NCBI GenBank assembly: GCA_949286445.1 | Contig: CASECL010000036.1 | Coordinates: forward strand, 1 to 5,101 | Direction of reading: 5' to 3' | Length of the DNA stretch: 5,101 bases | From: an uncultured bacterium | GTDB lineage: Bacteria; Verrucomicrobiota; Lentisphaeria; Victivallales; Victivallaceae | Part shown: in pieces, positions 1 to 5,101 of the stretch | Layout: each line of letters opens with the position of its first letter | Numbering within the stretch: the stretch's first letter is position 1 | Position numbers and translations under genes: made by a program | Notes under the pieces: model-generated | The model's input: the letters and a program-made list of their open reading frames with translations, nothing else | Told to the model about the DNA's origin: nothing | The model's database searches: none

Positions 1-1562
1 AAGAGATGAACGCCATCGACGGTCAGGAAGTGCTTATGCCGGTGGTTCTCCCCGCCGACCTCTGGGAGGAATCCGGCCGCTTCACCTCTGTCGGCGGCGA
101 ACTCCTCCGCTTCAAGGACCGCAACGGCAAACAGATGCTGCTGGCAATGACCCACGAAGAAGCGGTGGTGCAGCTGCTGCGTGCCGAAGTGAACAGTTAC
201 AAACAGCTTCCGGTAATGCTTTATCAGATTCAGACCAAGTACCGTGATGAAGCCCGTCCCCGTGCCGGAATGATCCGGGTACGGGAGTTTACCATGAAAG
301 ATGCTTACAGTTTTCACACGGATCAGGCCGATCTGGAAAAATACTATGCCCGGGCCCACGAGTCATACGTCCGGATATTCCGCCGCCTCGGTATGAAAAA
401 CGTGCTCTCCATCGAAGCCAATTCCGGTATGATGGGCGGTAAAGTATCTCATGAATTCATGGCCATCTGTGATTGCGGCGAAGATACGATTTTCACCAAT
501 GCCGACAATTCCTACCGAGCCAACCGGGAAGTCGCCCGCGCCGCCTGGACTTATGAAAAACCTGCGCCGCTGGAATTGACCAAAGTAGCTACGCCCGACT
601 GCCGGACTATTGAGGAAGTAAGTTCATTTCTGAAACTGAAACCGGAAAATACCGGCAAAGCGGTTTTTTACCAGAATACCGCCACCGGTGAACTGGTTTT
701 TGCCATGATAAGAGGCGATTTTGAAGTAAATGAAAGCAAACTCGGCAATCTGGCCGGTGCTCCGGAACTGAAATTCGCCGACGATGAAGCAATCCGTTCC
801 GTCGGCTGCGTGCCGGGCTTTGCCTCCCCGCTGGAGATAAAGGGCAAAAATAATGTCAAAATTGTGGTGGATAACTCCATTACCGGCTCCGGAAATCTGG
901 TGGTGGGAGCAAATGAAGAGGGCTTTCATTACCTCAACTTCAATATTGAACGCGATCTGGAAGGGGTGGATTATATTTGCGGCGACATTGCCACCGTGCG
1001 TGCCGGCGACCCCTGCCCCCTCACCGGGCAGCCGCTCCGGGAATGCCGCGGCATCGAGGTGGGAAATATCTTCCAGCTGGGGACAAAATACTCTGAACCC
1101 ATGCATTGCGAATATCTTGATGCCAACGGCAAAAGCCGGACTATGGTTATGGGCTGTTACGGCATCGGCGTCGGCCGGGCGATGGCGGCGGTGATCGAAC
1201 AGTGCCATGATGATTACGGGCCGGTGTGGCCGATGTCAATTGCGCCATATCAGGTGGAGATCTGCGCACTCAATCCCAACCGCGACGGTGTCCGGGAAAA
1301 AGCGGATGCCCTGTATGATGAACTTCAGAAACTGGGAGTCGAAGTTCTTTACGATGACCGTGGGGAAAAAGCCGGGTTTATGTTCAGCGATGCAGACTTG
1401 CTGGGGATACCTTTCCGCATTGTCATTTCACCGAAAACGCTGGAAAATGGCGAAGTGGAGTGGAAACGCCGCGGAGTGCGGGATGCCGAAATGCTCAAAT
1501 ATGACGGTCTGGCGGCAGAAACTGCAAAACGTATTGCTGCGGAACTGGAGCTTTACCGTTGA
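1..1562 (+). CDS. proS: Prolyl-tRNA synthetase, bacterial type with editing insertion (5' partial)
   Basis: Charges tRNA-Pro with proline in the cytoplasm. The frame is open from base 3, and the ATG at 6 is an internal methionine: the bases before it encode Glu, and E. coli ProRS has the matching REEMN near residue 61. About 60 N-terminal residues therefore lie outside the window. Counting from that Met, the proline-binding loop THEE is at 49-52, class II motif 2 (YRDEARPR) at 79-86, and motif 3 (GCYGIGVGR) at 383-391. Residues of about 186-345 form the INS domain that hydrolyses Ala-tRNA-Pro. K218 aligns with E. coli K279, a residue implicated in editing. The conserved RGIEVGNIFQLGTKYSE block (349-364) follows, then the anticodon-binding domain (about 412-518). 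The C-terminus is complete and of normal length. One small difference from E. coli: the loop reads AMTHEE rather than GPTHEE. No gene follows on the same strand before the terminator, so it is the last gene of its transcript. Confidence 0.97.
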   Translation, partial: EMNAIDGQEVLMPVVLPADLWEESGRFTSVGGELLRFKDRNGKQMLLAMTHEEAVVQLLRAEVNSYKQLPVMLYQIQTKYRDEARPRAGMIRVREFTMKDAYSFHTDQADLEKYYARAHESYVRIFRRLGMKNVLSIEANSGMMGGKVSHEFMAICDCGEDTIFTNADNSYRANREVARAAWTYEKPAPLELTKVATPDCRTIEEVSSFLKLKPENTGKAVFYQNTATGELVFAMIRGDFEVNESKLGNLAGAPELKFADDEAIRSVGCVPGFASPLEIKGKNNVKIVVDNSITGSGNLVVGANEEGFHYLNFNIERDLEGVDYICGDIATVRAGDPCPLTGQPLRECRGIEVGNIFQLGTKYSEPMHCEYLDANGKSRTMVMGCYGIGVGRAMAAVIEQCHDDYGPVWPMSIAPYQVEICALNPNRDGVREKADALYDELQKLGVEVLYDDRGEKAGFMFSDADLLGIPFRIVISPKTLENGEVEWKRRGVRDAEMLKYDGLAAETAKRIAAELELYR

Positions 1563-1835
1563 AGTTCTGAATCCGTCCCGGCATTCGGCACAGACAGGAT
1601 TGAATTGTCTATTCCTGTGTTCCGGTGACGGCTGAGATTTATCTGCCATTGCAGTATCTGCCTCCCGCGGCAGAGATATGAATCGGCAACGGGAAAAAGA
1701 GGCATTATGCGCTTACGGTTTTCAAAACCGGAAATACAATAAAACAAAAAAATACCGGGTTGGAAAATTCCACCCCGGTATTTTCGTCTCTGCCACCCTG
1801 TTGCTGATGGCAGTCCGCAGCCGCAGAAAATATGA
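1563..1835. other. Gap between convergent genes (3' UTRs of proS and pseudopilin)
   Basis: This 273-bp gap separates the proS stop from the stop of the opposing pseudopilin gene. I see no convincing gene in it. The ATG-started frame at 1678-1914 has no good ribosome binding site, runs through the terminator hairpin and enters the opposing gene. Two modest hairpins lie in the proS 3' UTR: ACAGGA (1594-1599) with TCCTGT (1613-1618), which can alternatively form as CACAG/CTGTG, and TCTGCC (1657-1662) with GGCAGA (1669-1674) around a 6-nt loop. Neither is followed by a T tract. The only strong element is the bidirectional terminator at 1749-1784, annotated separately. Confidence 0.7.
1741..1784. 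terminator. Bidirectional rho-independent terminator
   Basis: Bases 1749-1764 pair with 1769-1784, giving a near-perfect 16-position stem (AAAATACCGGG then TGGA on the left arm) with one T-C mismatch at 1760/1773 and a 4-nt loop. On the - strand the stem is followed by a long T-rich tract (complement of 1741-1752), so it is a classic terminator for the pseudopilin gene, 51 nt after its stop. On the + strand the stem ends in TTTT followed by CG, so termination of proS (187 nt after its stop) is plausible but weaker. Its position between two convergent genes fits a shared terminator. Confidence 0.88.
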
Positions 1836-2798
1836 TTATTGCGGCGGATTTTTGGTACGGCTGTCTTTGCGCCAACGCCAGCGGAGTCCAACCAGCTGGG
1901 CATTACTTGGATAAGCTCCGGTATTAGTGCCGAGATATGCCCCGCTGCCGTCACTCTTTTCTGTTCCAGTCTCGTCAAAGTATTGCAGATTGTCAGTCAG
2001 GCTTTTTACCAGACGGAAATTGCGACTGATTACCGCATCCCCCCGGGATACCCAAGTTGCAGAACCATCTGCCCTGGCAATATTTGCCCCCTGATTGGCA
2101 TGATGCCCAAAATACCACCCCCTCATGTCAGGGTATCCAGTCGTGCCGAAACTCTTGGCATAATTTTTCCCATTGCGTATATAATCCATAAAGGCGATGG
2201 TATCCCCCTCCTCCTGACTGATTTTCGGCAAAATAGCGGTAGAGCGCGTCCCCCCTTTGTCTGAATATACCGCCTTGGAAAATCCCCACCCGAAACGCTG
2301 ATCCGTTGGCGCATTGTTGGAATTTATATTATTAATGCCGTAAGTTTTCAGTCCTTTAACTTTGATTTCATTATCCAGTCCCTGATTGATTTTTGCCTCC
2401 ACTCCATCAGCATATTGCGGCTCAATTCCGGCCTTATCATACCCCGGACAAGTGAAGATTTTTCCGTTTTTCAAATATCGGAGTATGTGCATATCCCACC
2501 CCAGCTGCCAGTTGGACTGGCTCATGTCACTGGGGGGATTGTCCCCGGATGGGGTGGGAATGACGTAATCTTTGTTATCCAGGGTATAAAGTCCCAATCC
2601 GGAACCGATCTGTTTAAGATTGTTTATGCAGCTGGCCCGGTGGGCGTACTGCCGGGCCCGGTTCAAACTCGGCAGCAGCATGGAGGCAAGTATGCCGATA
2701 ATCGCCACTACCACCAAAAGCTCAATCAGAGTAAAATAAATTCTGTTTTTTTCCCCTGAACCAACCCTGTACGTGCACAATCTGATACGGCTTATCAT
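1836..2798 (-). CDS. Stand-alone type II/IV pseudopilin-like protein with prepilin N-terminus and H-Xn-DG-type motif
   Basis: A 320-aa envelope protein of the prepilin-type cleavage/methylation family common in Lentisphaerae and Planctomycetes. A basic leader (1-21) precedes the F22-T-L-I-E26 motif with the conserved Glu at mature position 5, and a hydrophobic helix runs to about residue 44. Then comes SLNRARQYAHRASCINNLKQIG (44-65, shown here as its key parts SLNRAR and C57-NNLKQ), a family hallmark. C57 and C117 (in FTCPG) may form a disulfide. H233 and D244-G245 form an H-X10-DG version of the family's H-X9-DG motif, followed by a longer than usual tail of about 75 residues. The residue before the cleavage site is Tyr (Y21), not the usual Gly. 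The start at 2798 was chosen over an upstream ATG at 2879 because AGGAGAG lies 8 nt before it and the promoter covers the upstream ATG. It is monocistronic, with no secretion ATPase, peptidase or other pilin nearby. Family assignment is firm; the cellular role is unknown, possibly a minor pseudopilin or a surface protein linked to polysaccharide breakdown. Confidence 0.93.
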   Translation of the reverse strand: MISRIRLCTYRVGSGEKNRIYFTLIELLVVVAIIGILASMLLPSLNRARQYAHRASCINNLKQIGSGLGLYTLDNKDYVIPTPSGDNPPSDMSQSNWQLGWDMHILRYLKNGKIFTCPGYDKAGIEPQYADGVEAKINQGLDNEIKVKGLKTYGINNINSNNAPTDQRFGWGFSKAVYSDKGGTRSTAILPKISQEEGDTIAFMDYIRNGKNYAKSFGTTGYPDMRGWYFGHHANQGANIARADGSATWVSRGDAVISRNFRLVKSLTDNLQYFDETGTEKSDGSGAYLGTNTGAYPSNAQLVGLRWRWRKDSRTKNPPQ

Positions 2799-2806
2799 AT
2801 TCAGCT

Positions 2807-2813
2807 CTCTCCT
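2807..2813 (-). promoter_or_regulatory. Ribosome binding site of the pseudopilin gene
   Basis: AGGAGAG on the - strand, 8 nt before the ATG at 2798. It decides the start: the longer open frame beginning at 2879 has no comparable site and would put 27 extra residues before the prepilin leader. Confidence 0.88.
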
Positions 2814-2867
2814 GCTTTTTATCTGCCGGAATGCCAGAAAAACTTTACATTTGTTTCCCTCAAGAAA

Positions 2868-2896
2868 ATAGTACCTCATTTTTTACGCAATGCCAA
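2868..2896 (-). promoter_or_regulatory. Sigma70-type promoter of the pseudopilin gene
   Basis: On the - strand TTGGCA (2896-2891, 5/6 match to the -35 consensus) is separated by exactly 17 nt from TACTAT (2873-2868, 4/6 match with the key T, A and final AT). Transcription would start near 2861, giving a leader of about 60 nt that includes the AGGAGAG site. The placement agrees independently with the start chosen at 2798. Confidence 0.68.
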
Positions 2897-2916
2897 GCCG
2901 AAAAGATGAAATTCAC

Positions 2917-2936
2917 AAAATTAACGTAAAATTAAC
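2917..2936. repeat. Tandem AAAATTAAC repeat, 11-bp period, upstream of the pseudopilin promoter
   Basis: AAAATTAAC occurs at 2917-2925 and again at 2928-2936, so the units are 11 bp apart, about one helical turn. They sit about 20-45 bp upstream of the pseudopilin -35 box. Phased A/T tracts there resemble an RNA polymerase UP element or a paired binding site for a regulator. The repeat is directly visible; the function is inferred. Confidence 0.5.
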
Positions 2937-2959
2937 TCTGTTTCCGGGTTGCATACTGC

Positions 2960-2988
2960 TTGTTTTTAATGTTGGCACGGTTTATATT
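2960..2988 (+). promoter_or_regulatory. Candidate promoter of the secreted hydrolase gene
   Basis: TTGTTT (2960-2965) and TATATT (2983-2988) are 17 nt apart, with matches of 3/6 and 5/6 to the sigma70 boxes. Transcription would begin near 2995, leaving a leader of about 47 nt before the ATG at 3042. A perfect -35 hexamer TTGACA at 2993-2998 is also present, but the bases 16-18 nt downstream of it do not make a good -10 box. A further TATAAA at 3030-3035 lies too close to the start codon unless the mRNA is nearly leaderless. The weak -35 suggests dependence on an activator, but this is inference. Confidence 0.4.
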
Positions 2989-3041
2989 CAGCTTGACATT
3001 TGTTGAGTTGCGGACTGAATAAAAAAGGTTATAAAACAGCT

Positions 3042-4907
3042 ATGTCTTATTTTAAAGTTTTAAGTCTTCCATTGATCTATGCTTTACTTCTGACATCTTC
3101 TTCCGCAACTGAGCCGGGGGAAGGATGGATGGATTGCACATTTAAAGATACACCGCAAAAAGCCGGCGTTGTCAATCAGACTTCTCTTCCTTTTGAACTC
3201 CCGGAACAGGGATATGCTGTTGTAGCCAGTGATTTTTCGTATCAGCAAGGAAGAGTAAATTTTTCTCTCCGCGATGCTTCCGGAAAAGCGTTTTTCATCG
3301 GCCAGCTGGCCCCGGAACCCTTTTTTGCCCGCCGTGGAGTGCCGTCACTCAAAACTCATACTCCCCTCTCTCCCGGCAAGCACCGGATGACCATTTTACT
3401 CAATATGGATGAAAATAATTTTGATTTCTTTCTGGATGAGGAGGCTGTCTTCAAAGGCGTGCCTTTCTTTGACGGCGGAAAACTCAAAGGCAAAGCGACT
3501 TTTTTCTTTACCCCCGGCTCAAGAGATCCGGCGCAATTCAATGCGGAAAATCTGCGCATAATTCACCGTAACCAATTGACGGAAAAAGAGAAAACTTCTT
3601 TAAAAAACATCCGTTTTTCCCGGATAATTGATCCGCGTTACCGGCAGAATTTTTCGCCGGATGCGCTTACCTGTGATCCTTTTGCTGGGATTGATCTTGA
3701 CAAGCCGCCAACTCCGGTGTCCCCGGTGAAAAAAAGTGTGGTGGATAATGTAAATGTTACTGAAATGTTTCTCCCTGCGGGACCAAACAAAGAACCATTT
3801 TACGTTATTGCCGCAGTGCCGGAGTTGAAAAAGGCGGAAAAACTTCCCGGTATGCTGATAATTCACGGCGGAGCCGGATCAGCCGAAAAAGACAAGTGCA
3901 TTTCCTGGGCCCAAAGGGGTTATACCGCCGTGGCAATGGATCTGCCCGGCATTGTAAACCCGGCGGCACGGACCACGGTTGACGGCAGGAAAGATGAAAG
4001 AAGTTACGCTCTGGCCTCCTCGGAACGCTTTTACGCCTGGCCGGATGCCAAAGCCAGCGTGCTGTATGATGCAGTAAGCTCGGCTCTCAAGGCTCTGGCG
4101 GTATTGCGATCTCTTCCGGAAACCGACCCGCAGCGGATCGGAGTGGTGGGCATATCCTGGGGCGGCTATACTTCAATTATGGTTGGAGGCATCGCCGGGG
4201 ATAAAGTGAAAGCGGTAATGTCCGTTTTCGGCAGCGGTTTTTATGATCTGATCCCCGGGCAGTCAGTAAACAGCATGCCGGAAAAAGAGCGGGAAATTTT
4301 CCTCAAATATCTTGATGCCGGACGCCGGGCCGGAAATATCCGGGGCAGTTTTTTCATTGCCGCGGCAACCAATGATTTCTTCTTTGCTCCGGACGCGGTG
4401 GTGGAGACATTGCGACAGGTGAAAAACTCCAATTTTGTTTTTTCACCCAACAGCAATCACAAAATTATTTTCCCCGGCGGTTCCACGGTAAACGAAGCTC
4501 CGCCGGAAGATTTTGTCCCCACTCCGGAACAGCTCTATCCCACCCCCCGCGGCAGCAAGGCCAACTGGCTGTACATGGAGGTGCCTTTCTTTGAAAAGGC
4601 ATTGAAAGACAAAGGAGAAGTCTTCCCGGAAATATTCAACGTCAAAATTGACGGCCGGAAACTTACCTTCCAGGTGCGCCATGCCGGTAAAATAAAATCT
4701 TCTCCGGTATGGTACACTCCGGTTATTCCCGGACAACGCTGGACCAGGGCAAAATGGCAGAACGTCCCCGCGCAGGAAGTTTCCCCCGGTAATTTTGCTG
4801 CAGAATTACCGGACAATGGACAAATTCTGCGGGCTTATCCCAGTATCAGCGATGACCGGGATATTTCAGTTTCCGGCCAATTTGTGGAAACCGGGAAAAA
4901 CCGGTAA
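3042..4907 (+). CDS. Secreted alpha/beta-hydrolase, acetyl-xylan-esterase/S9-like, with N-terminal and C-terminal accessory domains
   Basis: A 621-aa exported serine hydrolase, probably an esterase acting on plant or algal glycan esters or a related substrate. The signal peptide spans residues 1 to about 22 (hydrophobic SLPLIYALLLT, then SSSA as the likely signal peptidase I site; no lipobox). Residues of about 25-175 are beta-strand-rich and look like a LamG/concanavalin-type sandwich, judged from pattern only. The catalytic domain (about 235-485) has the oxyanion segment H275-G-G, nucleophile elbow G-I-S372-W-G-G, acid D445 in ATNDF and H473 in SNHK, so the triad is complete. The C-terminal domain (about 530-615) has the W...R.KW and ELPDN...SDDRDISVSG pattern seen in this group. 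ATG 3042 was chosen over TTG 3000 because the signal peptide then begins with a short n-region; the ribosome binding site is weak (AAGG, 13 nt upstream). It is divergent from the pseudopilin gene. Alternatives are a dienelactone hydrolase-like enzyme or an S9/S15 peptidase; the substrate cannot be fixed from sequence. Confidence 0.88.
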   Translation: MSYFKVLSLPLIYALLLTSSSATEPGEGWMDCTFKDTPQKAGVVNQTSLPFELPEQGYAVVASDFSYQQGRVNFSLRDASGKAFFIGQLAPEPFFARRGVPSLKTHTPLSPGKHRMTILLNMDENNFDFFLDEEAVFKGVPFFDGGKLKGKATFFFTPGSRDPAQFNAENLRIIHRNQLTEKEKTSLKNIRFSRIIDPRYRQNFSPDALTCDPFAGIDLDKPPTPVSPVKKSVVDNVNVTEMFLPAGPNKEPFYVIAAVPELKKAEKLPGMLIIHGGAGSAEKDKCISWAQRGYTAVAMDLPGIVNPAARTTVDGRKDERSYALASSERFYAWPDAKASVLYDAVSSALKALAVLRSLPETDPQRIGVVGISWGGYTSIMVGGIAGDKVKAVMSVFGSGFYDLIPGQSVNSMPEKEREIFLKYLDAGRRAGNIRGSFFIAAATNDFFFAPDAVVETLRQVKNSNFVFSPNSNHKIIFPGGSTVNEAPPEDFVPTPEQLYPTPRGSKANWLYMEVPFFEKALKDKGEVFPEIFNVKIDGRKLTFQVRHAGKIKSSPVWYTPVIPGQRWTRAKWQNVPAQEVSPGNFAAELPDNGQILRAYPSISDDRDISVSGQFVETGKNR

Positions 4908-5014
4908 TCTGCCGCCGGTAAAAAAAGCATACATTTCCTTCTTTTTTCTCCTTAAGATGGCAATATTTTTCCTTTTCAGTCCGCTTTTGTGCTATTTTTG
5001 ATTAAAAAGTGCTA
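4908..5014. other. Intergenic region after the hydrolase; no strong + strand terminator
   Basis: No gene is supported here; the open frame at 4795-5001 is mostly a shadow of the hydrolase. A short stem, ACCGG (4900-4904) with CCGGT (4915-4919), overlaps the stop codon. On the + strand it is followed by A residues rather than T, so it would act, if at all, on - strand transcripts, where five T follow it. T-rich stretches at 4938-4950 and 4965-4976 have no stable G/C stem before them. Read-through from the hydrolase into the next gene therefore cannot be excluded. Confidence 0.55.
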
Positions 5015-5016
5015 TT
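4989..5016. repeat. Direct repeat GTGCTATT, 20-bp period, next to the right-edge promoter
   Basis: GTGCTATT occurs at 4989-4996 and 5009-5016, exactly 20 bp apart, about two helical turns. The second copy overlaps the first two bases of the -35 box. This geometry is typical of a regulator that binds direct repeats beside RNA polymerase, such as AraC/XylS-family proteins (known for the family). Which protein binds, if any, is unknown. Confidence 0.45.
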
Positions 5017-5043
5017 GACATCAAAATAGTTTTCAGGTATAAT
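5015..5043 (+). promoter_or_regulatory. Perfect-consensus sigma70 promoter for the next gene
   Basis: TTGACA (5015-5020) and TATAAT (5038-5043) are both 6/6 matches with an optimal 17-nt spacer. By a simple equal-base estimate such a pair, allowing 16-18 nt spacing on both strands of 5.1 kb, is expected about 0.002 times by chance. The local A/T richness raises this somewhat. Transcription should start near 5050, leaving a leader of at least 51 nt before the gene beyond the window. Confidence 0.88.
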
Positions 5044-5096
5044 GAAACGGTGCGGAATTCAGATTCCCAGAAAAATATCTGCCAAAACCATATTTC

Positions 5097-5101
5097 AGGA
5101 G
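5097..5101 (+). promoter_or_regulatory. Ribosome binding site of a gene starting just beyond the right edge
   Basis: AGGAG occupies the last five bases. With the perfect promoter 54 nt upstream it implies a start codon about 5-10 nt outside the window. A competing reading is the ATG at 5042, which overlaps the -10 box and stays open for 20 codons to the edge. It is less likely because transcription from this promoter would begin after it. Confidence 0.65.

Noticed and set aside
624..1208. 194-codon - strand frame inside proS
   Set aside because: It is antisense to the conserved editing and motif 3 regions of proS; the frame is open because of proS codon bias, and the product has no recognisable domain.
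1678..1914. 78-codon + strand open frame starting with ATG
   Set aside because: It lacks a clear ribosome binding site, spans the terminator hairpin and overlaps the end of the opposing pseudopilin gene; the product is basic and resembles nothing.
2799..2879. Upstream extension of the pseudopilin to an ATG at 2879
   Set aside because: No ribosome binding site precedes it, it falls within the predicted promoter spacer, and it would put 48 residues before the cleavage motif.
2891..2977. Inverted TGCCAA (2891-2896) / TTGGCA (2972-2977) in the divergent region
   Set aside because: The arms are only 6 bp and 75 bp apart; the left arm is already explained as the pseudopilin -35 box.
3000..3041. 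TTG start adding 14 residues to the hydrolase
   Set aside because: There is no ribosome binding site before it, and the signal peptide is better formed from the ATG at 3042.
1641..5083. Recurrent heptamer ATCTGCC (1641, 1656, about 2069, 2821, 4907, 5077), mostly in non-coding DNA
   Set aside because: It is more frequent than the roughly 0.3 per strand expected by chance, but has no fixed spacing, orientation relative to genes, or shared flanks, so no function can be supported.
5042..5101. Open frame from ATG 5042 to the window edge
   Set aside because: The ATG is part of the -10 box (TATAATG), so the main transcript would start after it; the AGGAG at the edge points to a later start.
1..5101. 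CRISPR array, tRNA, rRNA, insertion sequence, or defence cassette
   Set aside because: No regularly spaced repeats, cloverleaf, rRNA-like tract, terminal inverted repeats, transposase or defence-protein motif was seen on either strand.

Overview
The window looks like a chromosomal segment from the PVC superphylum, most likely a Lentisphaeria (Victivallales-like) bacterium. This rests mainly on the solitary pseudopilin with an FTLIELLVVV helix and a downstream H-Xn-DG motif, a family known to be greatly expanded in Lentisphaerae and Planctomycetes. A secreted esterase-like hydrolase of a type I associate with those phyla lies next to it. No 16S rRNA, tRNA or mobile element is present, so the taxonomic call is an inference. 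No CRISPR array, insertion sequence, integrase or recognisable defence system is visible.

Layout: (1) Bases 1-1562, + strand: most of proS, the bacterial-type prolyl-tRNA synthetase with an inserted editing domain. It lacks roughly 60 N-terminal residues that lie left of the window. (2) 1563-1835: a gap between convergent genes, with one strong hairpin (1749-1784) that can terminate transcription on both strands. (3) 1836-2798, - strand: a stand-alone pseudopilin-like protein of 320 aa with its own good ribosome binding site and sigma70-type promoter. (4) 2799-3041: a divergent intergenic region holding the pseudopilin promoter, an AT-rich tandem 9-bp repeat just upstream of it, and a weaker candidate promoter facing right. 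(5) 3042-4907, + strand: a 621-aa secreted alpha/beta-hydrolase with an N-terminal extension, a complete Ser/Asp/His triad and a C-terminal beta-rich domain. (6) 4908-5101: an intergenic leader with a perfect-consensus sigma70 promoter (TTGACA-17-TATAAT), an 8-bp direct repeat at 20-bp spacing that reaches into its -35 box, and an AGGAG ribosome binding site at the last five bases. The next gene should start just outside the window.

Functionally, proS is housekeeping and seems unrelated to the rest. The pseudopilin and the secreted hydrolase are divergently transcribed from a shared 243-bp region and both act outside the cytoplasm. That fits the surface glycan- or ester-degradation loci of Lentisphaerae, but a direct partnership is only inferred. 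I do not see a clearly new multi-gene system. The least ordinary signals are the right-edge promoter with its phased repeat, the non-canonical prepilin cleavage site, and the three-part hydrolase of unknown substrate.
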